A stretch of DNA of 64,000 nucleotides from Labilithrix sp. GTDB lineage: Bacteria; Myxococcota_A; Polyangia; Polyangiales; Polyangiaceae. Of the stretch, positions 18,601 to 27,517 are shown one piece after another (positions within the stretch are counted from its first letter, which is position 1; every line of letters starts with the position of its first letter). A program made the position numbers and the translations under genes. The stretch spans positions 1 to 64,000 of the forward strand of contig JAHBWA010000024.1 in the NCBI GenBank assembly GCA_019637195.1, written 5' to 3'. The notes under the pieces were generated by a model. The model was not told where the DNA came from, did no database searches, and saw nothing but the letters and a program-made list of their open reading frames with translations.

Positions 18601-19637
18601 ATCTGCCGCGCCTTGTAGGGCTTCGCGACGTTCGTGCCGTTCTCGTGCTTGAGCACGTTGCCGTTCGCGTCGCGCTCGAACCACTCTTGCCAGAGGTTCC
18701 ACACGTTCGCGCGGTAGATGTACCGCTTCTCGAGCGTGCCGTAGCGCTGGTCGTACTGCGCGCGCTCGGTGCGGAAGAAGCCGAACTCGTCCATCACCGG
18801 GAGGCCGACGGGGCTGCCGCTGACCGTGCGGATCGGGTTGCCGTCGTCGTCGAGCAGCGGGACGCGGTCCGGGTACTCGCGGGGCTCGAAGTCCCGCTCG
18901 GGCACCTTCATGAAGGAGAGGCGCGCGCTGATGTCGCCCGGGCCGCAGCCGGTGTCGCGGTAGTAGTAGAAGCACGTCCGGATGTCGGGGCGCACGGTGT
19001 AGCGCGCGCTGATGTCGACGTAGTCCTTCTCGAACGTCGGGTGATCGGGGTGATCGGCCGCCTGGACGAACGTGGTCGACGCGCTGATCGCCTCGAAGCC
19101 GGGCGCGACGAACATCGACTGGCTGATCTTGTTCGTGCCCCAGTCGACGCGCATGTACTCGCGCTTGTCCCAGGTGCGATCGCTCGAGTTCTCCTCGATT
19201 ACGTTCGTCTCCTCCCCGGTCCCCGGGTTGTAGCCGCGGCGAATGTCGAAGTGGCTCTCGATCGGGAAGGCCGCCACCGTGCCGCCGTGCGGATCGCCCG
19301 AGTTCAGGATGTCCGGGTCCTCGCGGTAGGCCTGGAGCTCCTTGCCGTCCTCCGAGATGCGCCACTTCATGCGGTACATGTCGCCGGCCGCGCCGATGAA
19401 CGCCGTGGCTTGCGCCGCAGGGACGTCGGTGATCGTCGCGCGGAAGTACCAGCTGTCGCTGTCGTCGAGGAAGCGGCCCTGCCCGTCGGGGCGCAGGAAG
19501 ATCGACTTCGGGACGACGTTCGCCTGAACGCGGTTGATGGGGTCGCGCTCTTCCGCGCAGCCCTGTGCTCCACCGAGCGCCGTCAGCGCCACGGCGCCGA
19601 ACACGGCCGCCTTCGCGCGAAGCTTCCAATCACCCAT
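15612..19637 (-). CDS. Large zinc metalloprotease (metzincin) lipoprotein
   Basis: A 1341-aa exported protein with an N-terminal hydrophobic segment and a lipobox-like GGAQGC near residue 27. The zinc site HEVGHTIGLRH (about 702-712) is the HExxHxxGxxH signature of metzincins, and a Met-turn-like STVMDYG lies downstream. About 600 residues on each side form large N- and C-terminal regions with no motif I recognise. Related giant zinc-dependent proteases occur in myxobacteria and Bacteroidetes, where they are thought to degrade extracellular protein. It stands alone, convergent with the serine protease gene and so possibly part of a predatory or nutritional hydrolase set. Confidence 0.88.
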   Translation of the reverse strand: MGDWKLRAKAAVFGAVALTALGGAQGCAEERDPINRVQANVVPKSIFLRPDGQGRFLDDSDSWYFRATITDVPAAQATAFIGAAGDMYRMKWRISEDGKELQAYREDPDILNSGDPHGGTVAAFPIESHFDIRRGYNPGTGEETNVIEENSSDRTWDKREYMRVDWGTNKISQSMFVAPGFEAISASTTFVQAADHPDHPTFEKDYVDISARYTVRPDIRTCFYYYRDTGCGPGDISARLSFMKVPERDFEPREYPDRVPLLDDDGNPIRTVSGSPVGLPVMDEFGFFRTERAQYDQRYGTLEKRYIYRANVWNLWQEWFERDANGNVLKHENGTNVAKPYKARQIRPIVYFLNAEWPDAMKPVAQATADGWNDAFNETVASLRLLEDRDPGSALSHAELRGEVERMKQAGERSFILCQNNPVKEGDPAACGQPGTVARQGDLRYSFMYWVSKPQPSGPLGFGPSYGDPITGELFTASAYVYGGALDTYAQNAVDIVNLLNGKTNEFDYINGVSTDEYAKRLARGEVPGPRRSAVPGFAGVAPGQAGFDLAAAQANVERGIDRPLLKAITEKGLPLATGPSGAERRAMIRGTPLERKIFDTPETHFLAGKSPDQALSDDDMKRISDVFAASDVVKQENERQKFLGEHHCYLDASLVDDSIVGLARQMAAKYAAAGSAQEQEQAQHDMWNDLRARILSGLLEHEVGHTIGLRHNFEGSSDALNFFDEFWDLKQENLQFGAPMTDNQKNAGMTELQYSTVMDYGARFNADIRGLGKYDYAAIRFGYGDLVETFPKGAIKDPLYNAEANKFGSGFFTGYSAEVLDNLNRQYRHYTMIPGEFGGGIDAIKKGGREIRPFADVVENARVAYLKAKGNTSNVKTTSKNGGYDVVPYRYCGDEFAGSANRPLCQRWDQGMDPMEVVSDAMSRYRQYYVFDAFTRGRASGYNMMTGYLAKIATRYFSHVHSQYIHWLFYQGSYDYYWRAVLGGAEGVKNGYITNADWFKDPAGGLGSTMATTWGLDRLIDVLGTPDVGVYIPNTDSALQADGTFFAQATSSPYACRDAQGAATKCTSNDKQLTLDIDSGARYRYTRYDNASGQGFFNRIKNIGSFYDKIAALLTLTNTSTNFVGQDQTNAVSYRIGFYLAYPKAMSGVFGGVATDSYDKYAWRVESSMTGGPTLMTPNVFQTLGGKDGAVTTPGEADLRGTAIDSGWYFFYKAYALFFSMAEFQSNFSQSWNDAVRVWCVGCGEAFTPGAGLTPVTMTDPLTGKQYAAIDYADGRYSPGSDLVKQGQKLIDDYNARLEAPADAENRDYYINRARARLQDQVELMDLIRGLYQTYGYTRF

Positions 19638-20054
19638 GGTCGTCGCCCCTTCTCAAGCCCTGGTGTGTCCAGCGGCTGACTTTCCCACCCGCCCGCAGCT
19701 CTTCCGGAGCACGGGGCGGCGCACCATAGGCCAAGGCGGCCGATGCGCAACCCGACGTCGTGCTTCGAGCGTGGGTGGCAGAGCACCAACCGGGATGGAG
19801 GAAACGAGCCCTCCTTCTCGGGGGGCTCTGCCTGGCCCACGCCGGCGGCGCCTAATGCACGAGGCTTGCCAGTTTCACTAATGGGATATCACGCCTGATT
19901 TTCGAATTACCGCTACGGAAGAGCGCGAGGCCGTCAACCTTCGAACGCAACCCGCGCACGCTCAGCCGCGTCTTTTCGACCTCGACCAACCGGTCTGAAC
20001 CGGGCGGCGCTATCCCGATAGCCATTCGAGTACGGCGGGCTGGCCAACGACAAA
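19638..20054. other. Intergenic region, no gene seen
   Basis: About 420 nt upstream of the metalloprotease gene. The part around 19860-20040 is less GC-rich than the surroundings (for example gggatatcacgcctgatttt). It may carry the protease promoter, but no box is clear enough to mark. Confidence 0.5.
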
Positions 20055-20089
20055 AGCGCACGAGCCCGCGTGTCGCGAGCTCGTGCGCT
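20055..20089 (-). terminator. Intrinsic terminator of the Cys-rich lipoprotein gene
   Basis: An 11-bp perfect stem (agcgcacgagc / gctcgtgcgct) with a 13-nt loop. On the minus strand it is followed by TTTT (plus-strand aaaa at 20052-20055). It lies about 60 nt after the stop of the minus-strand gene at 20151. Confidence 0.75.
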
Positions 20090-20150
20090 TTCCTGTCGGT
20101 GTCCGCGGCGGCCGGCGGCGCGGCCGCCAGGGCCGCTCACGCGCGCGGCG

Positions 20151-21566
20151 TCAGTTGCACGCGCCCGAGCACGTGTTCTGCACGCACGAGGTGAACGCGT
20201 TGAACTTGTCGATGCCGGCTTCGTTCGCGTTCGCGCACTCCTGGAGGCACTGCTGCGTCGTGCACGCCTTGACGCACGTCTCGAGCGCGCGGCACGCCGT
20301 GTCGGCCCGGCATGCGTCGTAAGGGGCCTTGCACGCGCCGGTCTGCGCGGACGTGACGCACGCTTCGCACGCCGCCTCCGGGGAGACGCACTTGCCGCCG
20401 CCGCACGCGAGCCCACCGCCGCAGGACTTCCCGCACGCGCCGCAGTTGTCGCGATCGGTCTGGAGGTTCGCGCACTCGCTCCCGGTGCCGCACGCCGTCT
20501 CGCCGGCGCTGCAGCCCTGGAACGAGGTCGACTCGCTCGAGAGCGTGATCAGATCGAGCCACCCCTCGGGCTGGACCTCGATGTCCCTGAGCTCGCCCTT
20601 CGCCGTGAAGCCCTTCCGGGTCTCCTTGCGCTGGCGCGCGACCGTCAGCGAGAGGTTCCGCGGTCCGGTCGCGTCGTCGTCGTCGCCGAGCGCCGCGTCG
20701 ATCGCCGAGCGCGGCAGATCGAACTTGCCGTCGGCGTCGTTGGCCTTGCACGTGACGGCGCCGCCGGGGCCCGTGACCGTGACGAGGATGGCGTCGGCGC
20801 CGGCCCGCCAGGAGATCGGCACCGCGCCGGTCCCGAAGACCTTGTCGCGCGCGATCTTGTTCAGCGCCGGCGAGGTCTGGAGGAACGTGGTGGCCTTGAA
20901 CGACTCGTCGAACTTCTCGAAGCCGGCCTCGACCGCGCCCTGCGCCTGGACCGTGATCTCGGCGCCCGCGAGGAACGGCGCGCCGGTGTTGCCGTTGCTC
21001 TCGTAGGCATACGGCGGGAACATCGTGATCGACGTCGTCGTGCCGCTGAAGGCGATCGGCCCCGCGTCGAACGACTCGATCTTCGCGCAGACCGCCTTGC
21101 CGCTCTTGTCGAGCGTGCAGCTCTCCTCCTCGTCGCACTCCTTCGAGCAGACCGCGATCTTCTTGCAGGTCGACTCGCAGGCGTCGTCGAGGACGCAGGC
21201 CTCGCCGTCGTCGCAGCCGGTGAACGAGTCCTTGTTCTCGGTGCACTTCACGCGCGCGACGATCTCGCAGGCCGCGTCGAGCTTCTTCTTGCAGGCGCGC
21301 GCCTTCCGGGCGTCGGGGACGAACCCGACGCTGACGATCGGGTTCGGGGTGCCGCTGCCCCCCGAGGCGTGGGTCTCGCCGAGGAGGACCGTCCCGAGCG
21401 AGTGCGGCGGCTGGTTCGCCGGATCGTCGGGATCGAGCTCCTCGCCCGGCCCGGCGCCCGCGTCCCCGGCCCCCGACGGATCGCCGCTCCCGTTGATGGT
21501 GGTGGTCGTGCACGCGGCGAGGGCCGCGAAGATGCCGAGGAGCGAGGCGCAGTGAGCGAGCTTCAT
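20151..21566 (-). CDS. Cys-rich secreted lipoprotein
   Basis: A 471-aa exported protein, unknown function. The signal peptide ends in a lipobox (FAALAAC, Cys about 19), followed by an Asp/Gly/Pro spacer. Cys-rich clusters occupy about 90-160 (CTENKDSFTGCDDGEAC, CESTCKKIAVCSKEC) and the last 110 residues (CGTGSEC, CGACGKSCGG, CLQECAN), with a beta-rich central part of about 200 residues. This arrangement is typical of myxobacterial Cys-rich envelope proteins. A terminator follows. Confidence 0.8.
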   Translation of the reverse strand: MKLAHCASLLGIFAALAACTTTTINGSGDPSGAGDAGAGPGEELDPDDPANQPPHSLGTVLLGETHASGGSGTPNPIVSVGFVPDARKARACKKKLDAACEIVARVKCTENKDSFTGCDDGEACVLDDACESTCKKIAVCSKECDEEESCTLDKSGKAVCAKIESFDAGPIAFSGTTTSITMFPPYAYESNGNTGAPFLAGAEITVQAQGAVEAGFEKFDESFKATTFLQTSPALNKIARDKVFGTGAVPISWRAGADAILVTVTGPGGAVTCKANDADGKFDLPRSAIDAALGDDDDATGPRNLSLTVARQRKETRKGFTAKGELRDIEVQPEGWLDLITLSSESTSFQGCSAGETACGTGSECANLQTDRDNCGACGKSCGGGLACGGGKCVSPEAACEACVTSAQTGACKAPYDACRADTACRALETCVKACTTQQCLQECANANEAGIDKFNAFTSCVQNTCSGACN

Positions 21567-21620
21567 GGCCGAGGGTTACGGCGGCCGGCGCCGAGGCCTT
21601 CCCTGAGGAGGTGCGAAAAG

Positions 21621-24053
21621 TCACCCCAGCTTCAGAAAGCGCGCCAGGACCTTCTTCTCGCCCCAGCCGGGAAAGAACGCGACGACCGCGGGCTCGCTGG
21701 CGCTGACGACCTTCATGACCTCGCCGCGACCGAAGCGCTCGTGGACCACCTTGCTGCCGCGGCGCAGCTCCACGCCCTCGGAGGCGTCGCTCGACTCGTA
21801 GTCGACGAAGCGCTCGCCGGGCTCGCGCTGGGGGGTGGCGGCGCCGCCCCTCCGCTGCAGGGCCGCGGGCCCCGGCCCCCACTCGCTCGGGGCCACCTGG
21901 CTCGTCTCGTCGGCCGCGTAAGGGCGCGAGCCCTGCGGGTGGCGCCACGCGCCGGGGGGCGCGGACGCACGGCGCTCCTCTCGCCACGAGGTCGGCGCCG
22001 ATCCGCGGTCGATCCAGCGCCCGCTCGAGCCCGCGGAGCGCGCGGCGGCGGTCTCGAGGTGCTCGATGGCGCCCGGCGGGAGGTCCCCGACGAAGCGGCT
22101 CGGCACGCCGAGGCGGGTCGTGCCGAAGATCTGCCGCTGCCGCGCGTGCGTGACGACGAGGTGCTGGCGCGCGCGCGTGATGGCGACGTACGCGAGGCGG
22201 CGCTCCTCCTCCATCTCCTCGGGGCTGCGAGGCTCCTGGCTCCGGTAAGGGAACATGTCCTCCTCCATCCCCGTGAGGAGGACGAGCTCGAACTCGAGCC
22301 CCTTGGCGCCGTGGATGGTCATCAGGGTGACCTTCTCGATGTCGCCGAGCTTGTCGGTGTCGCTGACCAAGGAGACGCGCTCGAGGAAGCCCTCGAGGGT
22401 CGGGGCCTCGCCGCGCGCCTCCGCCTCGGCCTCGTAGTCGCTCATCGAGCCCTCGAGCTCGGCGAGGTTCTCGAGGCGCCCCTCGGCCTCGGCGGTGTCC
22501 TCGTCCTCGAGCGCCTTCTTGTAGCCGCTCTTCGCGAGGACGATCCGCAGGACGTCCGCGGCCGGGCGGCCCTTGGCCTCGTCCGTCAGCAGGCGGAGGA
22601 GCTCGCGGAACTGGCCGAGCCGCTTCTTCGGCGCCGAGCCCAGGTCCTCGGCGAAGTCCTCGAGCTTCCCGAGCGCCTCGACCAGCGCGAAGCGGTGCGC
22701 GCTCGCGTAGGCCGCGAGGCGCTCGACGGTCGTGTGCCCGATCCCGCGCGCGGGGGTGTTGATGATGCGGAGGAGGTCGACGTCGCTCTGCGGGTTGACG
22801 AGCACGCGCAGGTACGCGAGCGCGTCCTTCACCTCGGCGCGGTCGTAGAACTTCGTGCCGCCGACGATCTGGTAGGGGATGTCGACCGAGCGCAGCGCCT
22901 CTTCGAGGACGCGGGATTGGGCGTGCACCCGGTAGAAGACCGCGATGTCCTTCGCGCCGATCGCGGCCTCGCGGGCGTCGCGGATCGCGCGGACGACGCA
23001 CGCGGCCTCGTCGCGCTCGTCGGCGCAGGCGATGACGCGCAGCGGCGAGCCGTCCTCTTTGTCCGTCCAGAGCTCCTTCGGCTCGCGCGTCGGCGACGGC
23101 GCGATGACCGCGAGCGCCGAGGAGACGATGTTCCGCGTCGAGCGGTAGTTCTGCTCGAGCTTGACCACCTTCGCGTCCGGCCAGTCGCGGCGGAAGTTGC
23201 GGATGTTCCGGACGTCGGCGCCGCGCCAGCGGTAGATCGACTGGTCGTCGTCGCCGACGACGCAGAGGTTCTTCGTGCGCGCCGCCAGCCGCTTCAGGAG
23301 CCGGTACTGGATCTGGTTCGTGTCCTGGAACTCGTCGACGAGGATGAAGTCGAACTTCTTCTCGAGCGCTTCGCGCGCGCGGAGCACCTCGGCGGGGAAC
23401 GTGCCGTCGCTCGGCGCTTCGAGCACGCGGACGACCGAGAGGATGAGGTCCTCGAAATCGAGCGCGTTCGCCGAGCGGAGCGCGGCCTCGTACCGCGCGT
23501 AGGCCTTCTGGATCGCGTCGTCGAGGTAGCTGTCGAGGTGCATGTCCGCCGGACCGCGCCCCTCCTGCTTCTCCTTGTGGATGCGCCCCAGCACCGACTT
23601 CGGCGAGTAGCGCCGGTCGTCGAGGTTCATGTCGCGGAGGACGCGCGTGACGACCGCCTTCTGATCGGTGGTGTCGTAGATGACGAAGCTCTTCGTTCGA
23701 TCGATCGCCTCGGGGAAGAGCCGCAGGAACTTGGCGCAAGTGGCGTGGAACGTCCCGACCCACAGGTCGCGCGCCACCGGTCCCAAGAGGTCGGGACGCT
23801 CGAGGCGATGGCGCATCTCGCCGGCGGCCTTGTTCGTGAACGTCACCGCGAGGATCCGCCACGGGGGGATGCGCTCGCGCGCGACGAGGTTGGCGATGCG
23901 GTACGTGATCACCCGCGTCTTCCCGCTCCCCGCGCCGGCGAAGACGAGGAGCGGTCCGGCCACGTGCGCGACCGCCTCGGCTTGCGGCGCGTTCAGCTCG
24001 ACCGGCGCTCCTCCAGAAGCCAAGGGAGCGTGGGGCTGGGGCACGTCTTGCAT
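21621..24053 (-). CDS. UvrD/PcrA-type SF1 DNA helicase
   Basis: An 810-aa ATP-dependent 3'-5' DNA helicase of the UvrD/Rep/PcrA family, used in repair and replication restart. Motifs: Walker A GAGSGKT, Ia [14 protein letters not shown], motif [53 protein letters not shown], and [18 protein letters not shown]-terminal tail of about 70 residues carries the PcrA-type element with [17 protein letters not shown]. It is separate from the AddA-like helicase at 47.6 kb. It is divergent from grpE. Confidence 0.95.
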   Translation of the reverse strand: MQDVPQPHAPLASGGAPVELNAPQAEAVAHVAGPLLVFAGAGSGKTRVITYRIANLVARERIPPWRILAVTFTNKAAGEMRHRLERPDLLGPVARDLWVGTFHATCAKFLRLFPEAIDRTKSFVIYDTTDQKAVVTRVLRDMNLDDRRYSPKSVLGRIHKEKQEGRGPADMHLDSYLDDAIQKAYARYEAALRSANALDFEDLILSVVRVLEAPSDGTFPAEVLRAREALEKKFDFILVDEFQDTNQIQYRLLKRLAARTKNLCVVGDDDQSIYRWRGADVRNIRNFRRDWPDAKVVKLEQNYRSTRNIVSSALAVIAPSPTREPKELWTDKEDGSPLRVIACADERDEAACVVRAIRDAREAAIGAKDIAVFYRVHAQSRVLEEALRSVDIPYQIVGGTKFYDRAEVKDALAYLRVLVNPQSDVDLLRIINTPARGIGHTTVERLAAYASAHRFALVEALGKLEDFAEDLGSAPKKRLGQFRELLRLLTDEAKGRPAADVLRIVLAKSGYKKALEDEDTAEAEGRLENLAELEGSMSDYEAEAEARGEAPTLEGFLERVSLVSDTDKLGDIEKVTLMTIHGAKGLEFELVLLTGMEEDMFPYRSQEPRSPEEMEEERRLAYVAITRARQHLVVTHARQRQIFGTTRLGVPSRFVGDLPPGAIEHLETAAARSAGSSGRWIDRGSAPTSWREERRASAPPGAWRHPQGSRPYAADETSQVAPSEWGPGPAALQRRGGAATPQREPGERFVDYESSDASEGVELRRGSKVVHERFGRGEVMKVVSASEPAVVAFFPGWGEKKVLARFLKLG

Positions 24054-24128
24054 TCCTTTCCCCGCTTAGCCCCCCCAGGTTCGTGGCGCCAGGAGCAAGC
24101 GCGAGAGCACGCTCCCCGAGACACAGGC

Positions 24129-24159
24129 TTGTTTCCGACCGCGTAACTTCAGGTATAGT
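24129..24159 (+). promoter_or_regulatory. Possible promoter of grpE-dnaK
   Basis: TTGTTT at 24129 and TATAGT at 24154, spaced by 19 nt (long for a sigma-70-type site), about 22 nt before the grpE ATG. No CIRCE inverted repeat was found near it. Confidence 0.4.
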
Positions 24160-24181
24160 CGGGGGCCGAGGAACGGCTGAG

Positions 24182-24772
24182 ATGCCTGGACAAAGCGAAG
24201 AAAACGACGACGTCGTCGACGAGACGAACGGCGAGGCCTCCCCTACTTCCGGCGCCGAGCCCGCGGCCCCCCGCGACGCGACCGACCCGGTCGGCGAGGC
24301 CAAGGCCGAGGCCGCGCGCATGAAGGACCAGTGGATGCGCACCGCTGCGGACTTCGACAATTTCAGGAAGCGCGCGCGGCGCGAGCTCGAGGACACGCGC
24401 AAGGCCGGGAAGGAAGACCTCCTGAAGGAGTTCCTCCCCGTCTTCGACAACCTCGAGCGCGCCATCCAGAGCGCCCAGCGCGCGACGGAGGTGAAGCCCG
24501 TGGCCGAGGGGCTCCAGATGGTGCTCCGGCAGTACCTCGACACGCTCTCACGCGGCGGGATCACGAAGGTCCCCGGCGTCGGCGCCCAGTTCGATCCGAC
24601 GCACCACGAGGCCATCCAGCAAGTCGAGACCGACGAGCACCCGGCCGGGACCGTGGTGGCGGAGGTGCAGCCCGGCTACATGCAGGGCGACCGCCTGATC
24701 CGCGCGGCGATGGTCGTGGTCGCGAAGCCGAAGTCCGACGCGACCGGCGGCGAAGGCTCCGCGTCCGAGTAA
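24182..24772 (+). CDS. grpE: GrpE nucleotide-exchange factor
   Basis: Co-chaperone that releases ADP from DnaK. ATG 24182 (196 aa) follows a purine-rich gaggaacggctgag. An acidic N terminus of about 45 residues leads to a long helix ([19 protein letters not shown]) with the family stretch [10 protein letters not shown]. The C-terminal beta-wing has [14 protein letters not shown] and the terminal [25 protein letters not shown]. Length is normal. dnaK starts 11 nt after the stop. Confidence 0.95.
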   Translation: MPGQSEENDDVVDETNGEASPTSGAEPAAPRDATDPVGEAKAEAARMKDQWMRTAADFDNFRKRARRELEDTRKAGKEDLLKEFLPVFDNLERAIQSAQRATEVKPVAEGLQMVLRQYLDTLSRGGITKVPGVGAQFDPTHHEAIQQVETDEHPAGTVVAEVQPGYMQGDRLIRAAMVVVAKPKSDATGGEGSASE

Positions 24773-24783
24773 TTCGAGGGGAA

Positions 24784-26621
24784 ATGGCGAAGGTCATCGG
24801 TATCGACCTGGGCACGACGAACTCCTGCGTGGCGATCGTCGAGACGAGCCCGACCGGCAAAGTCGACGTACGAATCATCCCGAACGCGGAGGGCGCGCGC
24901 ACGACGCCGTCGATCGTCGGCTTCACGGCGAGCGGCGAGCGCCTCGTCGGTCAGTCGGCGAAGCGCCAGGCGGTGACCAACGCCCAGAACACGGTCTACG
25001 CCGTCAAGCGCCTCATCGGTCGCAAGTACCGCGACTCCGAGACGATGCGCCAGGTCGAGCGGAGCCCGTACAAGATCATCGAGGCACCGAACGGCGACGC
25101 GTGGGTCTCGGTCGCCGGAAAGGACATGTCTCCCCCCGAGGTGAGCGCGATGGTGCTCGCCCGGATGAAGGAGATCGCCGAGGCGTACCTCGGCGAGACG
25201 GTCACCGACGCCGTCGTCACCGTCCCCGCCTACTTCGACGACGCCCAGCGCCAGGCTACCCGCGACGCCGGCAAGATCGCCGGGCTCGAGGTCCGCCGGA
25301 TCATCAACGAGCCCACGGCCGCCGCGATCGCCTACGGCCTCGACAAGAAGACCACCGAGCGCATCGCGGTCTACGACCTCGGCGGAGGCACCTTCGATAT
25401 CTCGATCCTCGAGATCCAGGAGGGCGTCTTCAGCGTCCGCGCGACGAACGGCGACACCTACCTCGGCGGCGAGGACTTCGACCTCACGGTCGTCGACGCG
25501 ATCGCCGAGTCGTTCCAGAAGGAACACAACGTCGACCTCAAGAAGGACCGGATGGCGCTCCAGCGCCTGAAAGAGGCCGCCGAGAAGGCGAAGCACGAGT
25601 TTCCTCGTCCTCGCTCGAGACCGGAGCCTTCAACCTGCCCTTCATCGCCACGAACCCGAAGGGCGAGCCGCTCCACGCGTCCAGAAGACGATGACGCGCG
25701 CAGCTGAGCTCCTGACGAGCGAGCTCATCGAGCGCAGCCTCGAGCCGCCGCGCTGCCGCTGCCTCCAGGACGCCAAGCTCACGCCGCAGGACACTAACTC
25801 GATCGTTCCTGTCGGCGACACGCGTATGCCCGCCGTCGTGGAAGGCCGTGAAGGAGTTCTTCGGCAAGGAATGCGAATAAGGGCGTCAACCCGGACGAGG
25901 TCGTCGCGGCGGGCGCAGCGGGGCCCAGGTCATGCTCGGCGAGTGAGTTCCCCGTCGAGATGCTCCTGCTCGACGTCACGCCGCTCTCGCTCGGCGTCGA
26001 TGTGGCGGCGGCGTTCACGGTGCTCATCCTGCGCAACACGACGATCCCGACGGAGCGCAACGAGATCTTCACGACGAGCGTCGACAACCAGAACTTCGTC
26101 CCGATCCACATCCTTCCAGGGCGAGCGCCTGATGGCGCCATGGCCTGCAGCCCGCGCGCTTTCGAGCTCACGGCAGCCCCGCCCGCGCCGCGGCGCGTCC
26201 TTGAAGATCTCCGCATCTTCCGATCGATTGCGAACGGCGTCGTCTCGATCGACGCTGAAGGACCCGGCACCGGCCGGTCGCAGCAGATGAACATCACGCC
26301 GACGAGCGGTCTCTCGAAGACGAGATCGAGCTGCGAATGCCGGCGAGGGCGAGCGCCACCAGGCCGCCGACGCCGTTCGCAAGGAGCTCGCTTCGAGGTG
26401 TGCGCAACCAGGCGGAGACCTTTGCTCTACACGACCGAAGCCGCGCTTCGAGGGCTACCAGACCTCGTCGACGGCGAGATGATGAGCGCACGCGCGAGAG
26501 CTGCAACCGCCTCCGAGAGCTCATCGACCAGCAAGGCGACCTCACGAGCCTCCGCTCGCAGTACCAGGACCTCGAGGCCCTGACGTTCAAGATCGCCGAG
26601 TCGCTCTACGGCACCGGCTGA
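24784..26621 (+). pseudogene. dnaK: dnaK with an intact 5' half and a frameshifted 3' half
   Basis: Hsp70 chaperone footprint of normal full length (about 1840 nt). ATG 24784 to about 25600 is clean and encodes the nucleotide-binding domain: [45 protein letters not shown], and so on to EAAEKAKHE. From about 25600 the frame breaks repeatedly. [19 protein letters not shown] is read in one frame (stop at 25694), TSELIERSLEP and CLQDAKLTPQD in another, LLLDVTPLSLGVDV and RNTTIPTERNEIFT in a third. The true C-terminal helix IDQQGDLTSLRSQYQDLEAL is back in a different frame to 26621. At least six indels are needed, some with nearby substitutions. Either a decaying gene or a poorly resolved consensus. 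Confidence 0.9.
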
Positions 26622-26729
26622 TCCGCCGCCGCTCGGGTCCGCCGCGCGCGGACGACGGGCGGCGCCGCTCGGCGGGCAGCGGCGCGCTCCTCCCTTCCCC
26701 GCGCCTCGGCGGATGCGTACGCTCGAGGC

Positions 26730-27476
26730 GTGGGCGACACTCGGGGACTGGGCGTGTCCGAACAACGCAGAGAGGCGCGCTATCCGGCGAGGATCGTCGC
26801 GCGGATGGTCCGGCGCGGGCAGGCGGTCGAGCTGCTCACGAACGACGTGAGCTTCCGCGGCGTGTTCCTTCGGACCGACACGCCGCCCGCGCTGCGTCAG
26901 CTCGTGAAGCTCGAGCTCGTCCTGCCGGCGGGGTCCGTGGTGTCGGGCCACGCGATGGTGGTCCACGTGACGACGCGTCCCGAAGGAGCGCCGAAGGGCG
27001 AAGGCGGGGTCCCGGGCGTCGGGCTCCAGTTCTGGGGCCCCATCACGAACGCCCGGGAGTGGGAGCAGTTCGTCCACCAGCTCAAGGTGCGCGAGCGCGC
27101 CGGGATGGCCGCGGCGAAGGCGACCGACAAGGTCCGCCGCGCCTCGGAGCGCTTCAAGCTGTCGCTCGACGTCGTGCTCGACGGCAAGACCTCGATGACG
27201 CGCGACGTCTCCGAGAGCGGGATGGCGATCCGCACCGACGTCGCGCTGCCGGTCGGCACCCGCGCGCGGATCGACATGCGCGCGGGCGATCGCTGGATGC
27301 AATTCGACGTCGTCGTCCGCCGCGCCATCGACGAGCGCGGCTTCCGCGGCCTCGGCGTGGAGCTCGCCGACCTCGACGCGGCCACGCGCGCGGCCCTCGT
27401 CGCGTTCGTCCACCAGAACGCGCCCGGCGACGACGACTCGATCTTCGTCGAGCTGGACGATCCCGAGCTCCACTGA
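26730..27476 (+). CDS. Tandem PilZ-domain protein
   Basis: A 248-aa cytoplasmic protein with two PilZ domains. The first (about 10-120) has RRxxRYPARIVARM and NDVSFRGVFLRT; the second (about 135-230) has RRASERFKLSLDV and RDVSESGMAIRT. PilZ domains bind cyclic-di-GMP through RxxxR and (D/N)xSxxG; both copies are close to that consensus (RREAR; NDVSFRG; DVSESG). Start is GTG 26730; an in-frame GTG at 26754 is possible. Likely an output for motility or polysaccharide control; partner unknown. Confidence 0.8.
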   Translation: MGDTRGLGVSEQRREARYPARIVARMVRRGQAVELLTNDVSFRGVFLRTDTPPALRQLVKLELVLPAGSVVSGHAMVVHVTTRPEGAPKGEGGVPGVGLQFWGPITNAREWEQFVHQLKVRERAGMAAAKATDKVRRASERFKLSLDVVLDGKTSMTRDVSESGMAIRTDVALPVGTRARIDMRAGDRWMQFDVVVRRAIDERGFRGLGVELADLDAATRAALVAFVHQNAPGDDDSIFVELDDPELH

Positions 27477-27517
27477 GCGGGCGGGGCGTCGCCCCAGCCG
27501 CCCGGCGCGGCCCCGAG

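Noticed and set aside
15513..19679. Plus-strand open frame of 1388 codons
   Set aside because: Antisense to the metzincin gene, which has a signal peptide and catalytic motifs; high GC leaves both strands open.
20070..24146. Very long plus-strand open frame (1358 codons)
   Set aside because: It is the shadow of the Cys-rich lipoprotein and UvrD genes on the other strand; composition is Arg/Asp/Ala-rich with no motif.
24054..24181. CIRCE/HrcA operator upstream of grpE
   Set aside because: No TTAGCACTC...GAGTGCTAA-like inverted repeat is present.
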